Shown: in pieces, positions 1 to 11,809 of the stretch | Numbering within the stretch: position 1 is the stretch's first letter | Layout of the letters: each line of letters starts with the position of its first letter | Source of the DNA: Rhyzopertha dominica | Lineage: Eukaryota; Arthropoda; Insecta; Coleoptera; Bostrichidae | Direction: 5' to 3' | DNA length: 64,000 nucleotides | Assembly (NCBI GenBank): GCA_025024175.1 | Contig: QCXZ01000041.1 | Location: 3,343,786-3,407,785, forward strand | Translations under genes and position numbers: made by a program | The notes under the pieces: generated by a model | What the model saw: the letters and a program-made list of their open reading frames with translations, nothing else | Databases searched by the model: none | What the model was told of the DNA's origin: nothing

Positions 1-611
1 GAATAATCCCCTAGACCGTCACCCCATCTAGAGCTTCATCAAGCGATCGGACAAACAGATGAAGTCACACAAGGAAACGTCAACATCATCATGAAAGAGA
101 AACCTAAACAAGATGCAGAAATCGAACAACTACATAAAATTGTAAGAGTTTAATTCAGATTGTGTCCTAGTGTTATGTACTTATGTTTGCGTTACTATTA
201 TCATTGTTACGGTCGCTGTTTAAGAACTACGAACAACGTAAACTTCAATGGAAAATGCCGACAGAATCTCAGCACTCTTAAACGACCTCCAACAACAAGA
301 ACAATGCAACTAAGCCAAACCGACATCACATCTAAAGGAAAGAAGCAAACCACACGGAAGACTTGGAAGCTAAGCGGAGACCAACGAAAAAGAGAAGACC
401 GTGCTTTATGCGAAAAACAACTATATATAGAATATTCAGAAACCAGGGAAAAATGAAAAATAATGAGAACAGAAATCACAAGGTGCAAGAAATTAATCAA
501 GCGACTCTAAAATGGACCAATGATGTCAACAGCACCAAGAAAACATTCAAAGAAAATGAATGTTACCTATATAACCTTCCCTTAACATGCGCTAGGCAGT
601 CGCACTACTAG
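1..611. other. Left edge, no recognised gene
   Basis: Short open frames are present but none matches a family I know. One plus-strand frame is open from base 7 to a TAA at about 150 and could be the tail of an element or exon that begins outside the window. Frames at 160-456 and 363-611 are lysine/asparagine-rich and look like chance ORFs in AT-rich DNA. The stretch is directly upstream of a truncated LINE. Confidence 0.4.
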
Positions 612-2361
612 CAATCAGCATTTATTCGGAACAAAAAACATTCTACCGCCTTACCAAATAACATCGAATATAACGGTCATGAGGCATACAATTTGCAAGA
701 CAATTGTGACACATTTGCCAATTATTTTTCTGCCTTGAATGCAATTGACACAAATAACTCAATACCTTGCTTTGATCAATATAATATTTCTCAGAATGAC
801 ATTCAAGAGAAGCTAGATAAACTTACAAATAAAGGAGCAGGCCCGGACGGAATACCTGCGAGTTTTGTCATTAAGTGTAAAAGCTCTCTGATCAAACCAC
901 TACATATAATATTTAATAAATTATTAAAAGATGGCTGTTTTCCTTCTACTTGGAAAACTGCATTTATAACACCTGTTTTTAAATCTGGAAATACCCATCT
1001 TGTTGAAAATTATAGACCAATCTCTAAACTATGTATTTTTGGAAAACTGTTCGAGAGTATAATATTTGACTACTTATTTTTCGATATAGAATCTATGTTA
1101 AATCTCGAACAACACGGTTTTATTGCTAACAGATCAGCTGAAACAAATCTTTTTCTTTATGATGAATATCTGTTACAAAATTTAAATAAAAGATGGCAAG
1201 TTGATTCCGTGTATATCGATTTCAGCAAAGCTTTCGACAGGGTTGACCAATGTATTTTATTAAAAAAGCTTGCTGGTATCGGGGTGCACGGCCACCTCTT
1301 GGACTGGTTCGAGTCTTACATTCGAGGTCGAAGTCAAATAGTTTCGCTGGGTTCTACCACATCCAAAGCTACATTGGTAACATCTGGTGTGCCGCGGGGA
1401 TCACATCTGGGGCTTTTATTGTTCAATATATACATCAATGATATCTCTAAATGCTTTCAGTTCTCAAAATATATAATGTATGCCGATGATTTAAAAATCT
1501 ATCACAGCATTACTTGTCAGGATGATATAACAAAATTTCAAAAAGACTTAAATAAACTATCACAACATTGCAGCGATAACAATTTACATTTAAACCTTAA
1601 AAAGTGCCATCATATTACGTTTACTAGAAACAATATTGTAATACCTACAGCATTTTCCTTATCAGGCGGTGTTCTGCAAACTGTTAAGCAAGTGCGTGAC
1701 TTGGGTATAACGCTTGACTCCAAATTACTTTTTGACCAACACATTAACAATATTACAATGAAAGCTAACAGAATGTTGGGTTTCCTTTGTCGGAGTTGCC
1801 AGGCGTTTAAAAATCCAAACACAATACGAAACCTTTATATTGCTTATGTGGTCAGTTTGCTGAACTACTGTTCGGTATTTTGGAATCCATGCTATAATAC
1901 TTACATAGAACAAATAGAAAATGTTCAAAAAGAATTCGTAAGGTATGTTAATAAAAAATACTTCCCCTCAATTGTTGAACGGCGTCTTATTTATTGCAAA
2001 TTAAATATACTGCAGTTTGAGAGTGTTAGGAAAGTTAATGATATCATGTTCTTATTCAAAATCATTAATAACAAAATCGACTCCTGTGACATTGTTGAAA
2101 GTATTAAACTTATAGTTCCCTTATACCTAACCCGCCATGTGAATTTATTTCAAATCGACAAATCAAACACAAACTATTATTTATATTCACCGTCACATAG
2201 AATTAAAACTATTTACTTATTCTTGGGTGATTCGTAAATTTTATTTAATATTTAATTATTATAATTAGCTATATGCTAGTATTAATTATATAACTTAATT
2301 ATAGGGTCGGTGTGTTTTGGGCCCGTCCTGTTGTACCGATCAATACAAACTAAATAAATAA
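612..2361 (+). mobile_element. 5'-truncated LINE (Jockey/CR1-like) with open reverse transcriptase
   Basis: A non-LTR retrotransposon fragment. The frame is open from 612 and runs to a stop at 2237, giving a 514-aa reading from 693. Visible RT landmarks, in order, are a GAGPDGIPASF block, a YRPIS block, an FSKAFDRVD block (first catalytic Asp), an SGVPRGSHLG block and the catalytic box YADDLKIY. The C-terminal region characteristic of Jockey/CR1 LINEs follows. The apurinic-endonuclease half is missing, so the copy is 5' truncated, the usual outcome of target-primed reverse transcription. The 3' UTR ends in a (TAAA)n-like tail at about 2350-2361. An RT frame this long without stops suggests a fairly young copy. 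The clade was judged by eye. Confidence 0.88.
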
Positions 2362-3480
2362 ATGTACCCCTCCAACCCAACGTAGACGGCCAGCCCGGCG
2401 GTATATCCGGGAGTGGCAGAAACGCTAACCGTACTCTGATTTAATCAATAATTCAATCAATCAATCAATTCTTTCATATTTAACGAACATGTAAGAAAAA
2501 TAGTAGCTTTGGATGCTTCNTTATTAGGTTTAGGCACACACTTAATTTATTGGGGTAATTTACGACTTCAATCAACATGTGCTTCTTAATTTTTAAGTAT
2601 GAGGTCGCTTTCGTATATCCCAAGTCACCCTCATGACCACGTGTCAAGCCAACAGGTTGCCCCTTAAATTTTGAAAGGGTTAAACTAATCAGCTGCTGAC
2701 AAAAGAATCAAACACTACCGCCTTCGAGTTAATTTAATAGACACACACGCTCGTTGGCTAAAAAGGTGTTAATTTCTTCGGATACCGTTAACCCGTTCAC
2801 GCCATCTGTCACGGATGTGTACCCCACATGTTTCCTTCGACCACCGATACCATTAATCAGCCCGTGTCCGCAATTCGTTCCGCAAAATTCCTCTGGCTGT
2901 CCGGCGAAAAGTTTCCCCGCATAAGCGGGATTACTTTTTTCAGCAAAATACGAAAATACCTGATGCATAATTCATGGAATATCAACGCCAGTCATCTCCC
3001 TGCAGGCGGGTCAGCGGGAATCGACTCAAAGATGCTGCTGGGGTTTTGCATGGGAAGAAATCAAAGAACGTAACACCCTAATTCGCATGCTATGGGCGCG
3101 CGCAATGATGTGGCATCAAGTTTTATTGCTTGATCAGAATATAACATTATATTGGAACGTCCTGGGCGTATACGTTCCCGTTTTACTACAGAACAACTGC
3201 CGTGCACCCCCGCAACCTAAGTGGGTGTTATTCCTTGCAGGAATTTTATGTAGTTCTTTTAGAAAGGATACCAGAGTTTTCGGAAACATATTGATGGAAC
3301 TTCCGTCTATTAACACAATTATTCTATGGACTGAATTTAATCGATAAGCAGAATAAAATAGCACACCCCTTAATACAGCTAGCACACATACCTTTTTCTC
3401 TATTTAAAAAAAAAAATTGGGGGGGCAAGTTAATGTTGTCCCCCCACCGGCCCTAATCTTTAAATTACTTACCCATGTTG
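2362..3480. other. Non-coding stretch with (TCAA)n run and a GC-richer patch
   Basis: A (TCAA)n microsatellite lies at about 2453-2468. Bases 2730-3350 are less AT-rich than the flanks and are open over 79-86 codons in several frames on both strands, with no recognisable protein. A hairpin of G and C runs lies near 3419-3446. No gene is supported. Confidence 0.4.
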
Positions 3481-3655
3481 AATAAGCACCTCTTGCACAG
3501 TCTAGCACAACATTCAGCAAACCTAGCACACCCTTTGCTTCTTAGATACATGACTTCAAATGCGGGGGCCAAATAAGCACATTTTGCACAGTCTAGCACA
3601 CAAATTAGAAAACCTAGCAACTTTTTTGCGTCTTAGATATTTGGGAGGGGCGAAG
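3481..3655. repeat. Imperfect tandem duplication, about 91-bp unit
   Basis: Two adjacent copies start at 3481 and 3572. Both contain AATAAGCAC, TTGCACAGTCTAGCACA, AACCTAGCA and CTTAGATA in the same order and spacing. A weaker third relative may lie near 3358-3395. No coding frame spans it. Confidence 0.65.
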
Positions 3656-3789
3656 GACTGAAATGCGTGGGCGGAATATAGTTAATTAATTGATTAAATT
3701 CAATTAATCACTGTAAACGGCTATGTAAATATTTTCAGCATAGTATGGTCACACGATTTTGTCTATATCAGGAATCTATATTACTCGAA

Positions 3790-4365
3790 TATCCCAAACA
3801 GCATATACTGTATGTCGCGCATTATGTGGGCAACCTCTCGCCATCTAAAAACTGAAGTAAAAATAGTACTATTTTACAGTATAACTTTTCTTTAAATAAC
3901 GCCCGCCTACTGAGTAAAAACGCTTAAATATGGGGTAAGGGCAGCAGTTTTTCAAGATGTAATGTTATAATTTCATCAAATTTTGGTAATTATTATTTCA
4001 ATTGGAACCGTTAAAATGATGGACACATTTATTTAATAAATGCTTTGAGGGGCCGGGAGGGAGGCCAACCTCCCACATTTTAATCCTTAACGGGTAAGTT
4101 TTTTTTTTCAAAACTATCTGTTTTTATAATCTTTAAGTCTTGTAAGCAAAAAAAAAGTACTCGTTGTTCGTGCTGTTAAAATTGACCCTTTCCGAGCAAA
4201 TTGCAGTTGAATGTTAAGATTCACATTTACACTGCTTAACTAAATCATTTGTTTTTGTCAAATTGGCCGTGATAAATAATAAAACTGTCGTAGTTGTCAT
4301 TGTTGCAGTAACATTTTGATAATATCTTACATTATTTATTGCAAAAATTCTGAAATATTCTTATA
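3790..4365 (+). repeat. Unclassified dispersed repeat, copy 1, with internal inverted arm
   Basis: Reading this segment against the reverse complement of 51010-51560 gives a long collinear match. Shared blocks include TTGCAGTTGAATGTTA, CACTGCTTAACTAAAT, GGCCGTGAT and TTACATTATTT. An inverted partial copy of about 100 bp sits just beyond it at 4499-4605, so the locus is partly palindromic. No ORF of note. It is probably a non-autonomous transposon. Confidence 0.65.
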
Positions 4366-4731
4366 AATGAGTATGATAACATGCATTTAATGATTTCCTA
4401 TAGTTGAAACTTCTTATTTTAAATCACCTATTATAGCAATTATCAAATTTGTTTTAAAATGTTAATATTTTGGCAGTACTAGGGGGTGAAATCTCAATCT
4501 TTATTATTTGTTACAACTAATTTGATAAAATCAAAATGATATTAGTTAAGCAGTGTAACTGTAAACCCTAACATTCAACTCCAATTTTCTCGGAAAGAGT
4601 CAGTTTTTATTAACTGTAAAAACAAAAGGAAATTAAAATCTCTGAGGATGGTATGTATTTAAGTGATAAAAAAAGCGCGACTGTTTTTCATACTTTTCCG
4701 AAATAGTAGCAAAAGTCTGTGAAAGATTTGG

Positions 4732-5420
4732 GTGTCGAGTTTGGTTATGCATTTCTTTGTAGGAATCTTCCTAACTTACCTCACTCACTCACAAGTTATC
4801 TTTCATTTAAAAAATTCGTACTCATCAGGCTCAAGCGAAATATCTAGCAATCTATTAAACATAAGTAAAAAGTTTCATAGCAGAACCTCTTGCTTATTTT
4901 ATAAACTTATCGTTACAACAGGGACACTTCCTTGAAGGGCTGAAAAGAGCAATCGTTATCCCTGTCTTTAAGAAAGGCTACAATAAACCAGTCATTAGTT
5001 TCGAACCGATAAGCATATTACCCAGTATTTCTAAGGTCTTTGAATCTAGAGTTAACAATAAAACAGTTTCATATTTAAATCAGCACAAAATCATTAACGC
5101 TTGCCAACATGGTTTTATCAAGAATAGAGGTTATTTTAATAAATAAATTTATAAATAAATAAAAATTTTCGATCATGTTCCAAGCAAAATCAAAATGTTA
5201 CCGATCAATATCCTGAAACGAAAGTTAAAAGCATAACTGACCTGTAACGCTTTTTATACAACAAACGAGTTTTTGCACTTAGTTTCTTAGTTAGTTTCTT
5301 CAATGTGAATCTATGTATTTTGTCTAATGTAAACTTGTGTAGTATGTGGAATTATATTTTGACGTGTTCTATATACAATTGTAGTTGTATGATGTGAATA
5401 AAGAGATTATTATTATTATT
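4732..5420 (+). mobile_element. LINE RT fragment with (ATT)n tail
   Basis: Translated pieces in more than one plus-strand frame give an N-terminal RT region with SSGSSEISSNLL, then LKRAIVIPVFKKG, then a degraded PISILPSISKVFE and QHGFIKNRG, the order expected for CR1/RTE-like RTs. Reading shifts frame near 4935 and is lost after about 5130. The copy ends with an (ATT)n run at about 5405-5420, a common LINE 3' end. It is dead. Confidence 0.7.
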
Positions 5421-5423
5421 AGC

Positions 5424-5992
5424 TTTTGATAGAAAGTTATCTTTTATACAACGCACTCATAAAATGTGCCTTAATGTCAGTAAAAATTATGGTTTTATTT
5501 TAAAACTGCTTTTTTGCTCGTTTATTAAACCTAAAATGGAGTACGCATCTTTGGTCTGGTCTCCTTATTGTATGAGACATACAAATTACAATTAAAATGT
5601 TCAACGAAAATTCTTAAAACTACCAAGTTTTAAACTCGATGGGGTTTTTCCTCCCAGGGGAATTTGTCACAATGATCTGCTTGGAAGAAATGGTACTGTA
5701 AGCCGTCGGGTGAGAAGAGGACTTAATTCTTTGGTATTTCTTTTCAAAATTGTTAACAAATCACTTGATTGTCCTGAAATTTTGTGTCTGTCAGAACTTC
5801 TCAAACATTAAAAAGCGTTCGCTATTTTATAACGTGTGTTCCACTTGTAATGCTAGATGTTTGAATTTTGAACTTTTTGGTGGCACCGCATTGAGGGCCA
5901 TTTTTGTGTGATTGCATTTGTTTCTCTGTAAATATTATTTTACTGTTTACCCTCTTGTTGCGTTGTTGGAAGCAAACCTATGATTTAAATAA
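5424..5992 (+). mobile_element. LINE C-terminal fragment
   Basis: The segment directly abutting the previous LINE tail translates to the post-catalytic region of a Jockey-like RT. Readable pieces include FCSFIKPKMEYASLVWSPY, NVQRKFLKLPSFKLDG, FLFKIVNKSLDCPE and then stops. It ends in an AATAAA-like and A-rich tail at about 5986-6005. The abutment suggests that the preceding element inserted into this one. Confidence 0.7.
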
Positions 5993-7090
5993 ACAATTTC
6001 AAAAAAGCACGCCCAAGTGACACACGCAAAACCTGCTTGCGAATATTCGACTATTTGTTCCGAGGTCTACCCTTATTTCCAGTTTGCTGGCTTAAATATT
6101 CACGAGCCATAATAAAAGTGACACCGGAAAGGTAATAAGAAAGTCTTAAAGTTTTATTAGGACACAGTAATGTGAAAGGAATATGTGAAAAGCTAAATCC
6201 GGGCTGTTGTTATTTTTATAGTATATCCGCGAAGCGTAAAGAAACGCGGAAAGTCCCAAAGAACTACTGGACCAATGGTTCGCGGGAGCGGTAATCCTAC
6301 TACGGATCCACGTTGCGGTGAACACGGAAACAACATATTATGCCAGCGGAAGTCGGCAGCGACGGGACATGTCGGGCAGCTAATGAATCAAAATCTATCA
6401 TAATCAGCGCTAATAGAGCTGGAGTGCATGGATTATCGATGATACTATAGGTGTATTAAGTGTCACAAAAGTCTATGCGTAACTGCGACAAGAATATTAA
6501 AGCAATGAAATTCACGATTACGTTCAAGTGTTTTGAGAGTATTATCTTGTAATATAGTTAAACAATCTCGCATTCCAAATCGCACATACGATTTCTATGA
6601 CGCATGAAATTCTATAGCAGTACGTCAGACCAAAACATGTACATCTTACAGTAGACACAAAATTAGATTTTTTTGTTGTCGCATTTTTTTACAAACACTC
6701 GGTGCATGAATGGAGCTTTTTGTTTTAAAATATGACATATGCAACAATGCAGATAGGTACTCTGCCCTACTAAGCTTAAGTGCCGTAAGTAACAAAAAGT
6801 AGATTTTGAGAAAACATCGTTTAAAGTTTGCCATGCTGCTGTACCTTTGCAAACAGTCCTATTATATATTTTATTTGTTGAGCCTTTAGACACATTAGTG
6901 TAAAACACGTATGGCAAATTTTGTAGTATATACTTACTGTTAAATACATTAAAAAAATTAAAATAAAATGAAATGCTGTACATACGGCACTTTTGCTAAG
7001 TATATTATTTGATTATTTGTTGAATAAAATGCCGTTAAGAGTTATTAAAATAACTATAAAGTTATATTTAAATAAATAATAAACAATAAA
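5993..7090. other. Non-coding stretch with a GC-richer patch
   Basis: Bases 6230-6400 are clearly less AT-rich than the surroundings and contain several CpG dinucleotides, but no long frame or known motif. The rest is AT-rich, with only chance ORFs at 6646-6983 on the minus strand. Confidence 0.35.
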
Positions 7091-7288
7091 AATTAATTCT
7101 CCTTAAAGAAAATAATTCTTAAAGTGAACTTCCACTTTATTTTTTGTTACTTTGTCAAACTGTTAGTTTTCTTTCACAAATAATTTTTGTACTGACGATG
7201 GCTAACATGTAGCCGAAAGCGCTTTACAATTGTTAAAAATAAGGTGTAAGTTCACTTTAAGAATTATTTTCTTTAAGAAGAATTAATT
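7091..7288 (+). repeat. 198-bp palindromic element with 41-bp inverted termini
   Basis: The left arm (7091-7131) and the reverse complement of the right arm (7248-7288) agree at 40 of 41 positions by direct reading. The interior holds a hammerhead-ribozyme-like core at 7189-7226. No protein is encoded. It could be a MITE or an inverted pair of Penelope-type terminal repeats; the hammerhead favours a Penelope-like origin because such elements are known to carry these ribozymes in their terminal repeats. Confidence 0.75.
7189..7226 (+). ncRNA. Candidate minimal hammerhead ribozyme
   Basis: The conserved hammerhead core is visible: CTGACGA at 7192-7198, then a 5-bp stem II (7200-7204 paired with 7210-7214, loop ACATG), then GAAA at 7215-7218. 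It is followed by a self-complementary GCGC (very short stem III) and U-rich bases, and a 3-bp stem I GTA/TAC closes the fold. A short stem III is the form reported for Penelope-like elements, which are thought to act as dimers. The motif match is direct; activity is inferred. Confidence 0.6.
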
Positions 7289-9235
7289 AATAACTCCAAT
7301 TAGAGAAAATGGATCAGTTTTCAATTTTTTAGTAAAAATTAATATACAATTTTATTAACATTGTATAAATTTAAGTCACATGTTTTGGTAATTTTTATTT
7401 GAATATATGGTATGATTTTTACAATTTTATTTATATAAGTAGTGAACTTAGGCTTTCAAAGATCACTCTTTCGGCTGGAGATTTGGCAAATCTTTCCAAA
7501 ACTGTTTTATTCTCTGGCAATACTTCATTTAGGGATTGTAAAATATTATTTTTCTTCTCCTCTGGAAATCCACATGGAGTAGTGTGGTGGCGCGGAAGTG
7601 TAATAGATTTCATTGCTTTCTTTTGTAGAAAATCTAGTTGCTGGTAGGGGCTCATTTCATCGTGTATCGAACAAAGGTTCGTAAAAAATATTTATGGCAT
7701 ATTTGTGTCTTCTCTCCATTCATTTTAAAAAGTATTTAAGGTTACATGTTCAGTTTTTTTGCTCGATTTCTGGTTCGTTCTCCCCCTCTAACTACAAGAG
7801 TTCTTCAATGCAAAACACACAAATTGTCTTTTTGGTTTATAGATATTTCTTTCCACCAGAAATCTTGATGAATTTGTCTTTTCCCGGCTAGATATGACCT
7901 TATTTACTTGCAAATATGTGTCTTTTGTTTCTCTTTTTTTAGCGCTGACATATTTAGTTATATATTTTATTTCTGTGAAGCTCTCTCTCAAGTATCTATT
8001 TGTTTGTTCAAAGTGGATAGATTTGAACCGGTTAGTGTTTCCACTGATGATCAATCTTCAACGTAAAAAAATTCAATCGCCATTCTTATCTCAAATCTGT
8101 GGAATGTCCGATATGATTAATTTATTGCCCAGTTACATCCTGTGAACTTCGTCTAAAAACGAACTTGCTTCCAAACCTGGTGCCCTCCTCACGTGCTCAG
8201 ATTATCCTATATCGCTGACAGGCTTTTATAAACTCAATGAGTTTATTACGCGCGGACAAACATCCGGTGAATCGCGATGTTTACGAGCCATAGTCCGTCC
8301 CCATTGAAATGCAACAACGGCAAACCTGTGCACGGTTGAATCCGAAGGTGAAAACTGGAACGTGCCCGGGTCAAGGGTCGGCCCCACTGAATGGTGGTCC
8401 AGCCACCGGCGATGATGCTGCCCAAGGGGCGAAAGATCAAATTCAGATCAGGTTACCGCTAACACAATAAGGGTCAAAGAGATTTACCTCTGACACGGCT
8501 GTTAGCGAGGTGAGGTCCAGTGATGCGGTCTTTGTGGTCATTGGAGAGCCCCTCTTTAGGGATTTGTTACGAAATTATACCTGCATGTTCCCTATACAAT
8601 AGAATCTCTAGTCCCTACAACATTTTCGGTAAAAAAATGTCTTCTTTCTATGAAATGTAAGAATTTCCTTTATTTGGAGTTTTATTGTAGAATACTTACA
8701 ATCCCGCAATGTAAGTAGACTACACCTTCGCTTTTTCATATAGACCATTATTAGATTTGAAAACTCGTTACTGATGGGTGATGAAGATATAGTTGTTTAC
8801 CTTATTCCTTAATATCACCTCAGTGAAGTTCTCGAATTAAATCGTTATTACTAATTCTTAGTCACTACATGTTACAAAATAAAGTCCTCTGCCGCGTCTG
8901 TCTGCCTGTCTATTCACGATAAACTCAAAAACCGTAGTCGTACAGTTGGGCCAGTCTACCTATCTAACCCTTTTTGACTGAGCGGGTCAACTAATCCCGC
9001 AATATAGTTGGGCCAAGAATCTGCTTTGCCCGAACAGCGGGTGATGGACCATTATTAGCAAATTAGTAAACTTATATTTATACGTTACAATAATAAAATT
9101 TTTGTATGTACAATGAGGTATAAAAAATATTTACATATTTGGCCCGTATTTAAAGGAAACACTTTTTACAAATGTCAGCCTGTCTATGAGATTTTGTTTG
9201 TAGTTATTAATTTTGACTTCAAGATAATCTTGCTT
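7289..9235. other. Non-coding stretch with a GC-rich island
   Basis: AT-rich with chance ORFs only, apart from bases 8240-8560, which are GC-rich with many CpGs and lack a convincing reading frame (a 64-codon minus frame shows no known motif). Bases 8875-8945 contain wording seen in insect mobile elements (CGATAAACTCAAAAACC type). No gene is supported. Confidence 0.35.
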
Positions 9236-10434
9236 TTATTTTACAGTACGCCTAACAACTTTTTGGAATTTGTTGGATGTATTTATTTTAACATAAACTT
9301 CACTTTGAAAATTCAACAAACTATCAACAAATTGAAAAATATTTGGATGAGGCGAATAAAAACTTTTATTAAATCTTGAATGAAATGACTCACACGCATT
9401 GGTTGTTCTGCAAGAGGAGGCAGATGAACTTGACCAAATATTTGGAGTAAATTTGGCATTTTCGCTGATGTAATTGTCCACTAAATAGTCGCAAAACTCT
9501 TGAAGTTTCGAATGTTTTGGCATGATTGGAATTAAATCGAATGCGAATGCGTCACCCACTTCATCACAACCAAGAAACTGAAGTCCAAAACAATATCTTA
9601 ACATTTTGCTAACTTCCGTGTGGTTTGTATAATCTTGTGATAGTCCAAGCGAGTGAATTTTTCGATACCATGCCTGTGAAAGATGGAATCGGCATCCACT
9701 TACTCTAGCTTCCTCCCACGTATCCATAATAGCATTGTGGATTGCAGTTTCAAAATCAATCACTACACTTTTAGGATAAAATTGTAAGTCACTTTCACTG
9801 CACTTCTGACACAACATATTCAAACATGATTGATATGTGGATTGCTTTTTATCCGGAAGCAAACAAAATACCAATGGAACGTAATGTCCATTCTTGTACC
9901 CATGAATTATAAAGAGTTGTGTAAAAAATTTCGGACAAAAATCAAATGTGCCGTCCAATTACACAGTTTCAGTACAACATAAAAAGCAAAGATTGCTATA
10001 AGGAGCAAAAATGATGATACCTTGGTCTGCATTACTTATCAAGACAAATGATTCTTCTTTATCTGTCATAGGTGCCAAAGTGTTTACTGCTTCGAAAACG
10101 TCTTTTTACGTTTTGGGTAGAGGTAACTTCCTCCTGCACATCCGTATATTGTGCCTTACAAGCTCCATATCGTAAGTCGTTATGTTTTCCTTTTCACACT
10201 GTTGTTGACAATCTGCCTGTGCAGGTTTATGTCTTCTTTGTGATTGTGATATAATTCGGAGTCCAAGATCTCATTTCCAGCCGACGTGTCGATTTTTGCG
10301 GGACATTTCGATGTTTTATTTGTACACCTCCAACACACAGTTCCGTTTTTCAGCACGTTTGCGATGCAAAACTTGTAGTTATTCACCACCAACAGTTTTT
10401 TGCCTTTTTCACTTTGCATGAATACAACTTCCAT
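9236..10434 (-). pseudogene. FLYWCH-MULE transposase pseudogene
   Basis: A decayed Mutator-like (MULE) transposase. The N-terminal part (10434-10180) is a FLYWCH zinc finger: a Tyr-Lys-Phe block, WRCTNKTSKCPAKI with Cys ligands, and LYHNHKED supplying the His pair. The transposase core (about 10166-9236) shows LDGTFDFCP (first acidic residue), VVIDFETA (second), the CRFHLSQAW Cys-x2-His motif and ACESFHSRFN (third). The linker reads through KEESFVLISNADQ but has two in-frame stops (before KDVFEAV and before LDGTFD) and a frameshift relative to the finger. A free-standing 240-aa frame survives at 9958-9236. Fusions of FLYWCH to MULE are common in insect genomes. It is a dead copy. Confidence 0.85.
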
Positions 10435-11113
10435 TTCGCCGGTATGAATGTGCGCTAGAAATTTTAGTAAAACTGTTTAATTTGACTTGCGTTTCAGAAT
10501 TTATAAACTCATTTGAGCAGGTAACCACCCTCTTTAACAAATTATTTAGGACATTATGGACAAGTGTCCAATAATATTTTACATTTTTCAAATAAGTCCC
10601 ACCCATCTTAATTGTGTTTCGTGATCTATTGGGCCCACAGGCACAAAATGTTTGCGTTTAAATTACCTACTTTTCTAAGTAGTATCAGGTAGTAGGATCT
10701 GATAAGGATTCGTTATCGATAACTATCTGCGGGAGGTTCATAATCCACCGTCCGCATCCTTCTGGCCAAACTCAATGGCAGATTAAAGAGCGATAAAGTT
10801 TTTGGCCCAACTATAATGCGCCCTCAAAAACTACTAAAGGAATTTTCATGCGGTAATTCATGAGCAAGTTTTGGTTTTGTGTAAACTGGTTGAAATATAA
10901 CGATAATGGTTGGAAGTGTCCGAAAAAGTCATTCATCAGTATTATTTCTTTAAACAAACTGATATATGGTTATGTACGTTGTCCCGGCTTGCTATATCAA
11001 TTGTATACATATACATTGTTCAAGGGACTTATACGACGGATCTGTAAAAAGATTTTGATGTCCAAAGTAAAACTGCACTAGCTGTGCTTTGTAATGTATA
11101 ACAACGTACTTAC
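10435..11113. other. No recognised feature
   Basis: AT-rich sequence between the MULE pseudogene and an isolated exon. Short frames at 10409-10606 and 10860-11081 have no recognisable motif. The stretch would be intronic if the upstream exon belongs to a gene that continues leftward. Confidence 0.35.
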
Positions 11114-11318
11114 TTGGTGATTCTGGATTATATATTGTATGTTTTCGGTTTGTATTGGAATGTTTTATTTCATTCTTCTTTCCTCCCCCACGCGGAGTAT
11201 TCTTACCGAATCCGGTGTTGTAAGATAGCGAATTAGACAGTGAGAAATTCGATTGTCCAGAGCAGCTGTCCGCTGGCGAAGTGCGGGGGCTGAGTGGGGT
11301 TGCAGGCAGAACGGCCAT
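11114..11318 (-). CDS. Candidate first coding exon of an unidentified gene
   Basis: A minus-strand ATG at 11318 in a good context (CAAATGG) opens a frame of 68 codons that begins MAVLPATPLSPRTSPADSCS and is rich in Ser, Pro, Asn, Gly and Lys. It runs into a perfect donor, CCAA|GTAAGT, at 11114/11113. GC content and CpGs rise at 11200-11540, as expected for an exon plus promoter region in this AT-rich background. I found no second exon to the left. The gene may continue beyond the window across the transposon-filled DNA, or this may be a fortuitous frame. Low-complexity composition gives no function. Confidence 0.4.
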
Positions 11319-11809
11319 TTGCTAATGTAACTCGTCAATCTCTGTGCTTCCCCTGCTGCTCGGGAGATGCGAGAGGACCGCAAAGTAAACACGGCTCGAC
11401 CCGCATTGTCCAGGATAGATTAGTGTGTTCTTCGACCGCATACTAATTATATACCTTTGCCCTGAGAAACAGTGCGCGCGGGAAATTTAATGCCAGGGTG
11501 GTGGTCTGCAAGCTCCGAGGCTTAGACGTAAAGGATTACACGAATCAAGTTCAAACTTTTTTTGCCCTTCTCTGATAATAATACATAATAAACTTAATTA
11601 CCAAAAATACACAGAATTATATAATACCTCATTACGTGTCTTAAAACTCAATGTGCAAACTAACATGTTCATTAATCAAGTTAAGTTAAAAATGACGTGG
11701 AGTTCTATCCACATATATGTATGTACAGGAAGAGGTTTTCGCGACCCTATTTTACTTTTTTGTGCTAAATAATTAGCAGGGTAAAACAGATTTTGATTGA
11801 CTTTTTTAG
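11319..11809. other. GC-rich putative promoter then AT-rich spacer
   Basis: Bases 11319-11540 are GC-rich with several CpGs and lie directly upstream, on the minus strand, of the candidate exon ending at 11318. No TATA box is evident. The remainder is AT-rich with nothing recognisable. Confidence 0.3.

Noticed and set aside
2729..3347. Bacterial-looking open frames on both strands
   Set aside because: Composition differs from the flanks, but no protein domain, ribosome-binding site or gene order supports a bacterial gene, and there is no sharp junction.
3481..3655. CRISPR-like direct repeats
   Set aside because: Only two long imperfect units without short uniform spacers, in a eukaryotic genome.
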